Both the position numbers and the translations under genes were made by a program. Of a stretch of 64,000 nucleotides of DNA, positions 50,457 through 58,486 are shown in pieces. The number at the start of each line of letters is the position of its first letter. Within the stretch, counting starts at the first letter, position 1. The stretch is from Candidatus Tepidifontimicrobium thermophilum (GTDB lineage Bacteria > Sysuimicrobiota > Sysuimicrobiia > Sysuimicrobiales > Sysuimicrobiaceae): assembly GCA_031296405.1 (NCBI GenBank), contig JAVKKH010000001.1:233258-297257 (forward strand), given 5' to 3'. The notes beneath the pieces were generated by a model, which ran no database searches, was not told the DNA's origin, and saw nothing but the letters and a program-made list of their open reading frames with translations.

Positions 50457-52336
50457 GTGCCATCCCCTTCCGTGGCTGGGGGGTGGAGCTCCAGCGGCTG
50501 GAGCACGTACCTCCGCCTACCCCTGAAGAGCAGCAGGCCCTGGGGCGCGTCTGGGGCCACCTGAGGCCGGAGGAGCGCGTGGGCCGCCGGGACCTCCTCC
50601 TTCCCGCCCTGTGGGCCGTGCAGGAGGCCCGGGGCTGGATCTCCTATCCGGCGGCTGCAGCCATCTGCCGGGAGCTGGGGCTGCCGCTGGCGGACGTGTA
50701 CGGGGTCGCGAGCTTCTACGCGCTGCTGGCCACCGAGCCGAGGCCGCGGCGGATGATCCACCTCTGTGACGACATCGTGTGCATGCTCCGGGGCGCGGAA
50801 GCGCTCGCACAGATCCTGCACCGGCATCTCGGGGACCCCCTCGAGGTGCCTGCCCACGGGGAGACGTACGGCCAGCGCTCCCTCCCGGACGGGACGAAGT
50901 CGCCCGAGGGTTCCCTCCCGCGCGTAGGCTGGAGTCGCTCGCCGTGCCTGGGCCAGTGCGAGCGCGGGGCAGCGGCCCTGGTGGGGGAGAGCATGCTTTT
51001 GGGACTCACCCCCGAGTCGTTGGGGGAGCGGGTGCGGGCGTGGTTGCGGGGAGAGGAAGGGCCGGCTGAGGCCACGCTCCCCCCTACCCACCTGGGCTGG
51101 AAGGGGGAGGGGACACCGCTGCTTCTGGCCCGGTGCGGTCGGATCTCCCCCACGTCCTTGGAGGACTACCGGGCGCTCGGCGGATACCAGGGGCTACAGC
51201 GCGCTCTGGCCATCGGGCCGGAGGCCACCATCCAGGAGGTGGAACGCTCCGGACTCATCGGGCGGGGCGGGGCCGCGTTCCCCACGGGCCGGAAGTGGGC
51301 CCTGGCTGCCCGTGAGGCGCCGCCCCGCTACGTGGTGTGCAACGCGGACGAGAGCGAGCCCGGAACCTTCAAGGACCGGGTCCTCCTCGAGAAGGACCCC
51401 TTTTCGGTCATCGAGGGTCTCACCATCGCGGGGTACGCGGTGGGAGCGGAACGGGGCTACATCTACGTGCGGGGCGAATACCCCGAGGCGTACCGGACGG
51501 TGGTGCAGGCCCTGGAGGCGGCACGAGCGGCCGGCTACCTGGGCAGCCGGATCCTGGGGACACACTTCTCCTTCGACATCGAGGTCCGCCGCGGGGCCGG
51601 GGCCTACGTCTGCGGGGAGGAGACGGCGCTGTTCAACTCCATTGAGGGGTTCCGGGGCGAGCCCCGGAACCGCCCGCCCTTCCCCACCCAGGTAGGATTG
51701 TTCCGGCGTCCCACGGCCATCAACAACGTGGAGACGCTGGCCTGTGTCCCTCCCGTTCTGGCGCGTGGCGGCGAGTGGTACGCGCACCTGGGGACCGAAC
51801 GCTCCAAAGGCACCAAGCTCGTCTGTGTGAGCGGTCACGTGGCCCGTCCCGGGGTTTACGAGGTCCCCTTCGGGGTCCCCGTCCGCACCGTCGTGGAGGA
51901 TCTGGCCGGAGGAGTGCCGGCAGGCGGGCGGGTTCAGGCGGTGCTGTGCGGTGGTGCGGCAGGGACCTTCCTCCTGCCCGAGGAGCTGGACACTCCACTG
52001 GCTGTGGAGGCCCTGCAAGCCGTGGGGGCGGCGTTGGGTTCCGGAGCCCTGGTGGTCTTCGACGAGCGCACGGACCTGTGGGCGGTGGTGGAGCGGATCG
52101 CGCGGTTCTTCCGGGACGAGTCCTGCGGCCAGTGCGTCCCCTGTCGGGTGGGCACCCAGCGGCAGCTGGAGCTGGTGGAGGAGCTGCGGCGCGGAGGCGG
52201 ACGGGCGGACCCACACCTGCGGGGGCTTCTTGAGGAACTGGCACAGGTGATGCGGGACGCCTCCATCTGCGGGCTGGGGCAACTGGCAGCTAATGCCGTG
52301 CTGAGCAGTCTGCGGTTCCTGGGAAGGATGCCGTGA
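50453..52336 (+). CDS. NuoE-NuoF-type fusion, NAD-linked module of formate dehydrogenase
   Basis: A 627-residue fusion. Residues ~20-200 are a NuoE-like 2Fe-2S domain (AVQEARGWISYPAAAAICRELG, DVYGVASFYALL, and cysteines HLCDDIVC and SPCLGQCERG). From about residue 215 a NuoF-like part has the FMN/NADH segments GRGGAAFPTGRKWALA and CNADESEPGTFKDR, and the 4Fe-4S site ESCGQCVPCRVGT. The E and F parts are usually separate genes. It passes electrons between the molybdenum subunit and NAD+. Start GTG 50453 overlaps fdhA. Confidence 0.93.
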   Translation: MSAIPFRGWGVELQRLEHVPPPTPEEQQALGRVWGHLRPEERVGRRDLLLPALWAVQEARGWISYPAAAAICRELGLPLADVYGVASFYALLATEPRPRRMIHLCDDIVCMLRGAEALAQILHRHLGDPLEVPAHGETYGQRSLPDGTKSPEGSLPRVGWSRSPCLGQCERGAAALVGESMLLGLTPESLGERVRAWLRGEEGPAEATLPPTHLGWKGEGTPLLLARCGRISPTSLEDYRALGGYQGLQRALAIGPEATIQEVERSGLIGRGGAAFPTGRKWALAAREAPPRYVVCNADESEPGTFKDRVLLEKDPFSVIEGLTIAGYAVGAERGYIYVRGEYPEAYRTVVQALEAARAAGYLGSRILGTHFSFDIEVRRGAGAYVCGEETALFNSIEGFRGEPRNRPPFPTQVGLFRRPTAINNVETLACVPPVLARGGEWYAHLGTERSKGTKLVCVSGHVARPGVYEVPFGVPVRTVVEDLAGGVPAGGRVQAVLCGGAAGTFLLPEELDTPLAVEALQAVGAALGSGALVVFDERTDLWAVVERIARFFRDESCGQCVPCRVGTQRQLELVEELRRGGGRADPHLRGLLEELAQVMRDASICGLGQLAANAVLSSLRFLGRMP

Positions 52337-53244
52337 CCCGGGAAGTCCAGGCTCCCCTTGTCACCGTAGAGGTGGACGATCAGAGGGTCGAGATCCCCGA
52401 AGCGTCCACGCTCCTGCAGGCAATCCGCGCGGCGGGGAAGGACGTCCCCACTCTCTGCTACCACCCGGTCCTGGAGCCCATCGGGGTTTGCCGCGTCTGC
52501 GTGGTAGAGGTCGAAGGATCCCGCACCTTGGTGCCGGCCTGCATCCGGCGGGTGGAGCCCGGGATGCGGGTGCGCACGGAGACCCCGCGCGTCGAGCTGA
52601 GCCGACGCATGGTGGTGGAGTTGCTGCAGACCTCGGTGGACACGAGCCTCGCCCCGGACGTGCAGCGCTACGCCGCGGAGTACGGGGCCCGTCCGGAACG
52701 GTGGCAGCCGTTCGCGCGGGAGGGCTTTCGGACGAGGCGTGCGCCCAAGGTGGACAACGACCTGTACGTCCGGGACCTGGACCGGTGTATCCTGTGCTAC
52801 CGGTGCGTGCGGGCGTGCGGGGAGGAGGGGCAAAGCAGCTTCGCCATCGCGGTGGCCGGACGCGGGCTTGGGGCCCGCATCGACCCGGGGTTTGACCTGC
52901 CGCTGCCCGACAGCGCCTGCGTGTTCTGCGGGAACTGTCTGGCGGTCTGCCCCACGGAAGCCCTGGTCCCGAAGACCCAGTTCGAGATGCGAAGAGCCGG
53001 CACCTGGGATGAACGCCGGCAGCAGGTCGTCACCACGACCTGCCCGTACTGCGGGGTGGGCTGCAAACTGAATCTCCACGTGCAGGACAACCGCATCGTC
53101 AAGGTGACCGCACCCCTGGAGGACCCCATCACCCGCGGTTTCCTCTGCGTCAAGGGTCGCTTCGGCTGGACCTACGTGCACGCGGGGACGGCCTCGGGGC
53201 CGGGAAGCGAGGCGGAGCCGTCTACGCCCGCGGGGACCCTGTAG
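52333..53244 (+). CDS. Iron-sulfur N-terminal part of formate dehydrogenase alpha subunit (split FdhA/NuoG-like)
   Basis: A 303-residue protein. It has an N-terminal 2Fe-2S domain (PTLCYHPVLEPIGVCRVCVVEVE), two ferredoxin-type 4Fe-4S sites (CILCYRCVRACGEE and CVFCGNCLAVCPTEAL) and then the fourth cluster CPYCGVGCKLNLHV...GFLCVKGRFGW, which in normal FdhA directly precedes the molybdopterin domain. The chain stops about 20 residues after that point. fdhA at 48480 resumes at the matching place, so these two genes together make one FdhA, in reversed gene order. GTG 52333 overlaps the NuoEF stop. Confidence 0.9.
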   Translation: MTREVQAPLVTVEVDDQRVEIPEASTLLQAIRAAGKDVPTLCYHPVLEPIGVCRVCVVEVEGSRTLVPACIRRVEPGMRVRTETPRVELSRRMVVELLQTSVDTSLAPDVQRYAAEYGARPERWQPFAREGFRTRRAPKVDNDLYVRDLDRCILCYRCVRACGEEGQSSFAIAVAGRGLGARIDPGFDLPLPDSACVFCGNCLAVCPTEALVPKTQFEMRRAGTWDERRQQVVTTTCPYCGVGCKLNLHVQDNRIVKVTAPLEDPITRGFLCVKGRFGWTYVHAGTASGPGSEAEPSTPAGTL

Positions 53245-53863
53245 CGTCAGCCTCCAGGCACGCCAGGGCCCGCGCGTAGTCCTCGGGCGTGTTCACGTTC
53301 ACCAGGCTTTTGAGTTCGGGATCCCAGCGGCGCAGCAGCTCTTCCGGAACGTACCGTACCCGGAGCTGGACCAGCAGGTGGTGCAGGGACCCGCCGCCCG
53401 CGCGCAGGAGCCGTTCGGCCGCCCCAGCCGCCTCCCGGCGGTAGACGGCGCAGAGGGGGTGGGCCCGGTCGGTGAGGGGGACCGCGGCGTCCGCTCCCTC
53501 CGCGTGCTCCCGGAGCCCCAGCAGCAACCGCGGCTCCAAGAAGGGCAGGTCGCAGGCTACCACCGCAGCGTAGGGAGCAGGACACGCCCGCAGCCCGGCC
53601 TCGACTCCCGCCAGGGGGCCCAAGCCAGGCCACCGATCCACCACCACGGGCACCGTCAGCGCAGGGTAGCGGTGGGCGGCGGAGGTCACCACGAAGACCG
53701 GGTGGCAACAGGTCTTCACGCGCTCCACCACCCGATTCAGCAGTGTGGCGTCTCCGAAGGGCAAGGCAGCCTTGTCCCGCCCCATGCGCTGACTGCGACC
53801 CCCTGCCAGCACCAAGCCCGCCAGGCGGGCCGCTACGCCGACGTCGTCAAGCTTTCCCGACAA
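53222..53863 (-). CDS. mobA: Molybdenum cofactor guanylyltransferase
   Basis: A 213-residue MobA that makes the molybdopterin guanine dinucleotide form used by formate dehydrogenase. Motifs: GLVLAGGRSQRMGRDKAALPF, VVVDRWPGLGPLAGVEAGL, AVVACDLPFL and VNVNTPEDYA. I choose TTG 53863 because AAGGAGG is best spaced for it; GTG 53866 is the alternative. The gene ends 23 bases inside the convergent formate dehydrogenase gene and diverges from moeA-mobB. Confidence 0.93.
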   Translation of the reverse strand: MSGKLDDVGVAARLAGLVLAGGRSQRMGRDKAALPFGDATLLNRVVERVKTCCHPVFVVTSAAHRYPALTVPVVVDRWPGLGPLAGVEAGLRACPAPYAAVVACDLPFLEPRLLLGLREHAEGADAAVPLTDRAHPLCAVYRREAAGAAERLLRAGGGSLHHLLVQLRVRYVPEELLRRWDPELKSLVNVNTPEDYARALACLEADATGSPRA

Positions 53864-53966
53864 CACGCTCCTCCTTGTCTCGCCTGGCCGCCTCCATGGT
53901 GGCTGCTGCACCCGCCGTCGGCAACGGGCAGACAACCGGGGGCGGGTTGCGCGATGCTAGGGAGGG

Positions 53967-55706
53967 ATGGCGGAGCGGGTGGAGGAGGTCCTGCGCAGCC
54001 TGCTGGGGGCGGCCGACCCCGTGGGGGTCGAGCGGGTGGCCTCCCAGGAGGCAGCCGGTCGGGTGGCGGCGCAGGAAGTGCGGGGGCGCCGCGCGAGCCC
54101 AGGTTTCGCCCGGGCAGCCATGGACGGGTACGTCTGCCACAGCGCGGACGTGCAGGGCGCATCCCCGGAGCGGCCCGTGCACCTTCTGGTCACCGGAGAG
54201 TGTCGGCCCGGTAAGCCTGCGGCCGCAGGGCCCGACCGTGGCGAGGCTTGGGTGATCAGCACCGGCGCCGCCATGCCCTTGCGCGGGGACCGGGTTCTGC
54301 CCCTGGAACTCGTGCGCCGCGAGGGAGCGGTGCTGGTGGTAGCCCAGCCGCCGCCTGACAAGCCCCACGTGGTGCGGCCGGACGAAGAGCTGCAGGAGGG
54401 AGCCCGGGTCCTGGACACCGGGGAGGTGGTGGGCCCCGGTGCGGTAGCGGCGCTCGTGGCAGGAGGAGTTCCGGAGATCCTGGTCTACCGCCGACCGAGG
54501 GTGGTGGTGTTCTGCACGGGCGACGAGCTGAGCGAACCCCCGAGCCTACCCGCTGCGGGCAAAGTGTTCAACACCAACGCCTTCGCGCTGGTGGCTGAAA
54601 TCTCCCGGCTCGGATGCCAGGTGGAGTATGGAGGCATCCTCCCGGATCGCCCGGAAGCCCTCCGGGCCGCGTTCCGGGAGGCACTGTCGGGCCCGTACGA
54701 CGTGGTGCTGACCACCGGCGCGGTATCCGTGGGCCGCTACGACCGCGTGCCCCGGATCTGGCTGGACCTGGAGGCGCAGAAGGTGGCGGGCCGGGTGGAC
54801 GTCAAGCCCGGCGGTCCGTTCTTCGCAGCCCGGGTGGGCCACCGTTGGGCGGTGGCGTTGTCCGGCAGCCCCTCCGCGTGCCTGGCAACCTACCACCTGC
54901 TGGCCCGGCCCTTGCTGCTGCGGCTGGCGGGCCGCAAGCATGTGGTGCGCCCCGTGCTCATGGCCACCCTGCGGGGCTGCCTGCGGCCCACGGACCGGGT
55001 ACGCGCGGTGTGGGCTACCCTCGGCTCACCGGACGGGGCCCTGGAGGTGCAACCCCTGGAGGGAGCGATCTTCGAGAGTCTGGCGCGGGCGGAGGCGCTG
55101 ATCCTGCTGCCTGCGGGCACCCCGTTTCTGCGCGAGGGTTCCCGCGTTCCGGTTCTGCTGCTAAACCACTCGGAGGTCTCCGACCGCCTGCCCTGGTTGG
55201 GACCCGTACCTTTCCCGCTCGTGGTGGGAGTGGTGGGGGCTTCCGGCTCCGGTAAGACGTCCCTGGTGGAGGGCCTGGTGTCCCGCCTGCGGGCCGTGGG
55301 CCTCCGGGTGGCGGTGGCCAAGCACGCTCCGCACGGGTTCGAACTGGACCGGGAGGGTAGCGACACCGACCGGGCGGCCCGCGCGGGCGCGGCGGCGGTG
55401 GCGGTGGTGGGGGACGGAGAGGTGGCGGTCCGATCCTTCCCCGTGGCGGAGTTCACGGTGGGCCGCGCGGTGGAGCTGTGCCTCGGTACTGCGGCCCGGT
55501 GCGGCGCGACTGTGGACGTGGTGCTGGTCGAGGGGTTCCGCCATCCCTCCAGCCGCACCATCCTTTTGGGCCCCCCCAAGGAGCCGGTGCAGGATCGCCC
55601 TTGGTGCGAGCTCCCACCCTGGCCCGACCTGCCCGAGGCCGCCCGACAGGCCCTGCTGGACGACCTCGCCGGGCGGCTGGCCCGCATGGCCCGGGAGGGG
55701 GGCTGA
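53967..55706 (+). CDS. Molybdopterin molybdenumtransferase MoeA fused to MobB
   Basis: A 579-residue fusion. The MoeA part (~1-405) has FARAAMDGYVC, WVISTGAAMPLRGDRVLPLE, VVVFCTGDEL, LTTGAVSVGRYD, VKPGGPFFAARVG and LSGSPSACLATYHL; the usual GNP is replaced by GSP. The MobB part (from ~415) has the P-loop GVVGASGSGKTSLVE, AVAKHAPHGFELDREGSDTDRAARAG and VVLVEGFRHP. It inserts molybdenum (or tungsten) and helps add the nucleotide. It diverges from mobA across a ~100-base region, next to the formate dehydrogenase that needs the cofactor. Confidence 0.94.
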   Translation: MAERVEEVLRSLLGAADPVGVERVASQEAAGRVAAQEVRGRRASPGFARAAMDGYVCHSADVQGASPERPVHLLVTGECRPGKPAAAGPDRGEAWVISTGAAMPLRGDRVLPLELVRREGAVLVVAQPPPDKPHVVRPDEELQEGARVLDTGEVVGPGAVAALVAGGVPEILVYRRPRVVVFCTGDELSEPPSLPAAGKVFNTNAFALVAEISRLGCQVEYGGILPDRPEALRAAFREALSGPYDVVLTTGAVSVGRYDRVPRIWLDLEAQKVAGRVDVKPGGPFFAARVGHRWAVALSGSPSACLATYHLLARPLLLRLAGRKHVVRPVLMATLRGCLRPTDRVRAVWATLGSPDGALEVQPLEGAIFESLARAEALILLPAGTPFLREGSRVPVLLLNHSEVSDRLPWLGPVPFPLVVGVVGASGSGKTSLVEGLVSRLRAVGLRVAVAKHAPHGFELDREGSDTDRAARAGAAAVAVVGDGEVAVRSFPVAEFTVGRAVELCLGTAARCGATVDVVLVEGFRHPSSRTILLGPPKEPVQDRPWCELPPWPDLPEAARQALLDDLAGRLARMAREGG

Positions 55707-55783
55707 TCCGAACCCGCAGCGGACGTCCCGGAACCTGCCCCGCCACCCCCACATGCGGCGGTGTGGAGGATGTGTCCGACCGC

Positions 55784-56278
55784 TCAAAGAAGCGGGGTCC
55801 CGTTCAGCTCGTGGTGGACCTGTACGGGGACCGGCGTGCGCAGGGACGCCTCCGTGTAGCAGGTGGCGTGGGCTAGGTCGAGCACTCGCCGGACTGCCTG
55901 CGGGTCCGCGACGGAGCGCACGCTCACGCGGACGTCAAAAGCCGTACACTCACCGCGGGCGGTGCCCTGAAGCACGGACCCCGTCCGCCGGAAGCGGGCG
56001 GTGACCGTAACGCGGGCCTCCTCCACAGGCACCTTCAGGTCCCTCGCGCACCGCGAGAGCTGTGTGAGGATTCAGAAGGCCACCCCTGCCACGAAGTAGG
56101 TGAGCGGGGTGGGAGCGCTCCCGTCTCCGCCCAGGTGCGGTCCCTCGTCACACACCAGGGTGTACGCCTCCCCTGGACCCGTGGGCCGCTGGACGCGAAT
56201 GACGGCCAGCTTCCGCATCCCATCTAGGGCTCGGGCTTGCGCCTCGAAGGTCACTTCGTACACGCCGTGTGTGGACAC
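55784..56278 (-). CDS. OsmC-like selenoprotein (Sec at the reactive cysteine position)
   Basis: Read as one frame from GTG 56278, through TGA 56074-56072, to 55784: 164 residues with Sec69. Before the TGA, APTPLTYFVAGVAF is the OsmC segment that ends at the peroxidatic cysteine; after it, ILTQLSRCA continues the same helix without any loss of frame. The second reactive cysteine is kept in LDLAHATCYTEASL (Cys140). A SECIS-like hairpin begins right after the TGA. OsmC/Ohr proteins reduce organic hydroperoxides with two cysteines. A nonsense mutation is the alternative, but exact placement on the catalytic position argues against it. Confidence 0.85.
56036..56074 (-). promoter_or_regulatory. SECIS-like hairpin of the OsmC-like gene
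   Basis: On the minus strand the UGA is followed, 19 bases later, by loop GGTGC (56052-56048) on a stem CTCGC/GCGAG, extended by CT/GG pairs (one T-G) and, past a two-base bulge, CAG/CTG. Ten pairs in all. The loop begins GGT like the fdhA SECIS, and the UGA-to-loop distance (19) is close to that one (18). Confidence 0.75.
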
Positions 56279-56316
56279 CCCGCACCTCCACCTCGGACTT
56301 CACGGACTTCACGGGG

Positions 56317-56322
56317 ATTATA
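56317..56322 (-). promoter_or_regulatory. TATAAT box upstream of the OsmC-like gene
   Basis: A perfect -10 hexamer on the minus strand, 39 bases before the OsmC GTG and overlapping the stop of the DsrE gene. No matching -35 is seen at 16-18 bases, so its use is uncertain. A nine-base direct repeat (CTTCACGGA/CTTCACGGG on the plus strand) lies between it and the gene. Confidence 0.35.
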
Positions 56323-56689
56323 GCGCGATGGGGGTCCACCCCTCGCGCACGTAGGAGGCCAAGCTGGGGTGGCCCTCCGCGGTATCCACCAGGGGCACCC
56401 CCGCCGCCTGCACCGCTTCCGTGACCTGAAAGGCTCTGGCGCAGTACGCGCAGGCGGCTTCCAACAAGCCGGCCTCCAGGGCGCGCCGGAAGACGCTGTG
56501 GTACTTGTGGGCGGGGTTGCTGAACTCCCGCAGCCACACCGTCCCGGCGCCGTCGAAGACCACCTTGGCGGGGATCCCCGCCCGGTGCAGCTCCTGCGCG
56601 TACAGGAGGGCGTGCAGGGCGCGGGCCAGCTCCCCCGGCCCCGCGTGAACGAAGAACACGTACTGGGTCGCTTGGCTCACATCCGTCAC
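56318..56689 (-). CDS. DsrE family protein
   Basis: A 123-residue soluble protein with the DsrE-like start YVFFVHAGPGELARALHALLYAQELHRAG and a later CAYCARAFQV, in which the first cysteine occupies the position of the sulfur-carrying Cys in many DsrE/TusD-like proteins. ATG 56689 has a GGGAGGTG site. It lies upstream of the OsmC-like selenoprotein gene on the same strand. A sulfur- or selenium-relay role is conceivable from context only. Confidence 0.75.
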   Translation of the reverse strand: MTDVSQATQYVFFVHAGPGELARALHALLYAQELHRAGIPAKVVFDGAGTVWLREFSNPAHKYHSVFRRALEAGLLEAACAYCARAFQVTEAVQAAGVPLVDTAEGHPSLASYVREGWTPIAL

Positions 56690-56736
56690 CTCCCGTACAG
56701 GTCTGCCAGCACCTTAGGGCTTTGGCCGGAGGCGTT

Positions 56737-56754
56737 CTGTGAGGTCCCTTACAG
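56737..56754. promoter_or_regulatory. CRP/FNR-type operator
   Basis: CTGTGA-N6-TTACAG, an inverted repeat with one mismatch and the TGTGA-N6-T(C)ACA layout of CRP-family sites. It lies between the divergent DsrE gene (starts 56689) and the membrane-protein gene at 56812. A Crp/Fnr-family regulator is encoded 3 kb away at 59825. Binding is inferred. Confidence 0.5.
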
Positions 56755-56811
56755 ACGGCTCAGCGCCTCTGCAGCAGCCTCCGGAGGGGGGAGCTTTTCG
56801 GAGGTGCCGGG

Positions 56812-57226
56812 ATGGCGTGGGGACCTGAGGTGGTCAGCGGTTGGGGTACTGCGGCCACGAGCTTTGGGCCCCTGGATGGGCATGCGGCGCACGGACATGG
56901 CGGGAGCCCTCGGTACCATGCTCGCCGGTCCCGGAACGGCGGCCGCTGTCCTGGGTCGGATGTTGCACTTAGGCATGGGCGCGGTCTTCGTGGTGGTCTA
57001 CGCGCTCTTGTGGAGCACCCGCGTCGGGGCCGCGACTCTGGGTTCGGGGATCGTGTTTGGCCTATTCCGCGGCCTCGTGGCCGTGCGGGCGATGCCGGCG
57101 ATGCAGTCGGTGCACCCGCGGAGGGGGCAGCTCCCTACGGGGGGGACTGCTGCGATGGGCGTGCTGGTGGGGCACGGGCTTTATGGGTTGGCGGTGGCGA
57201 CGGTGTACGCGGCGTGGTTGGAGTGA
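56812..57226 (+). pseudogene. Small membrane protein with an apparent +1 frameshift
   Basis: ATG 56812 has a good GGAGG site (spacer 9), and its first 20 codons (MAWGPEVVSGWGTAATSFGP) look like the start of a small multi-helix membrane protein of the DUF6789 kind. That frame then loses the family; the frame one base off continues it as MGMRRTDMAGALGTML with three or so more helices, ending at TGA 57226. Removing one C from the CCCC run near 56869-56872 would join them. Alternatively translation starts at ATG 56876 (116 residues), which lacks a ribosome site. Sequencing error, phase variation or decay are all possible. Confidence 0.5.
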
Positions 57227-58377
57227 GCCAGGTCCCAGAACCGAGGCGGAGTCGGTTGCGCGCGGGCGTGGGACTGGTGGTCCTCGTCCTCTTCTTCACC
57301 CCCGTAGGGTTTGCCGCACACGAGGGGGACGGAGTGCCGTTCGCGGACTCGGGGAGCTGGAAGACCGACTTCCGGAGGCACTCGGTGCCCCTCCGGGAGA
57401 TCCGGGAGGGTGGGCCTCCCCGGGATGGGATTCCTGCGGTGGACCGACCCAGGTTCGACACGGTGCCGCAGGCCCGGGGATGGCTGCGGGACCCGGAGCC
57501 GGTGGTGGTGGTAAAGGTGCGAGGCGAGGCCCGCGCGTACCCCGTGCGGATCCTGATCTGGCACGAGATCGTGAACGACGTGGTCGCCGGGGAACCCCTG
57601 GCGGTCACCTTCTGTCCCCTGTGCAACGCTGCCATCGCCTTCCGCCGGCGCGCCGCGGGCAGGGTGCTGGACTTCGGGACTACGGGCAAGCTCCGTTACT
57701 CCGACCTCGTTATGTACGACCGCCAGACGGAGTCGTGGTGGCAGCAGATGACGGGCGAGGCCATCGTGGGCGAGCTGGTGGGGACGCGGCTGGAGTCCGT
57801 GCCAGCCCAGATGGTGGCGTGGGCGCAGTTCGCGCGGGCCTACCCGCAGGGACGGGTGCTGAACCGGGATACCGGGTTCCGTCGGGCCTACGGGCGGAAC
57901 CCGTACGTGGGCTACGACGACGCCCGGAGCTCGCCGTTTCTGTACGACGGGCCGCAGGACCGGCGACTGCGGCCCATGGAGCGGGTAGTGGCGGTAACCG
58001 GCGGTCGAGAAGCGGTGGCGTACCCCTTCGAGGTTCTGAAGGAGGCGCGGGTAGTGAACGACCGGGTCGGGAGCCGTCCCATCGTGGTGGTGTGGGCACC
58101 GGGCGTGGCCTCGGCCGTGGACCGAGAGAACATTGCGGGCTCGCGGGACGTGGGCGCGGTGGGGGTGTTCGAACGGGTGGTGGCCGGCCGCCTAGTCAGC
58201 TTCCGGTTTCGGGAGGGCCGGCTTGAGGACGGTCAGACCGGGAGCGCGTGGGACCTGTTCGGTCGGGCGGTGCAGGGGCCCCTGCGGGGGTGGCAGCTGA
58301 AGCCTGTGGTCCACGGGACCTACTTCTGGTTCGCGTGGGCGGCCTTCCGGCCCGACACTCGGGTGTACCGGCCGTGA
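57223..58377 (+). CDS. DUF3179 domain protein
   Basis: A 384-residue exported or membrane-anchored protein from GTG 57223, overlapping the preceding stop. A hydrophobic signal (about residues 13-30, GVGLVVLVLFFTPVGFA) leads. The DUF3179 core is well preserved: AYPVRILIWHEIVNDVVAGEPLAVTFCPLCNAAIAF, RYSDLVMYDRQTESWWQQMTGEAIVGEL and YGRNPYVGYD. The CPLC pair and nearby conserved residues suggest metal or thiol chemistry. Family function unknown. Confidence 0.87.
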   Translation: MSQVPEPRRSRLRAGVGLVVLVLFFTPVGFAAHEGDGVPFADSGSWKTDFRRHSVPLREIREGGPPRDGIPAVDRPRFDTVPQARGWLRDPEPVVVVKVRGEARAYPVRILIWHEIVNDVVAGEPLAVTFCPLCNAAIAFRRRAAGRVLDFGTTGKLRYSDLVMYDRQTESWWQQMTGEAIVGELVGTRLESVPAQMVAWAQFARAYPQGRVLNRDTGFRRAYGRNPYVGYDDARSSPFLYDGPQDRRLRPMERVVAVTGGREAVAYPFEVLKEARVVNDRVGSRPIVVVWAPGVASAVDRENIAGSRDVGAVGVFERVVAGRLVSFRFREGRLEDGQTGSAWDLFGRAVQGPLRGWQLKPVVHGTYFWFAWAAFRPDTRVYRP

Positions 58378-58486
58378 GGCTGCAGGGCCGGAGCCCACCC
58401 CTCGGGCCCCGCGCTGGGGAAGGAGCCGGTGGGGAAAAGGGTGCGTGGACGGCATCTGAGTCAGACCAGTGGGAGGAGGTGAGAGC

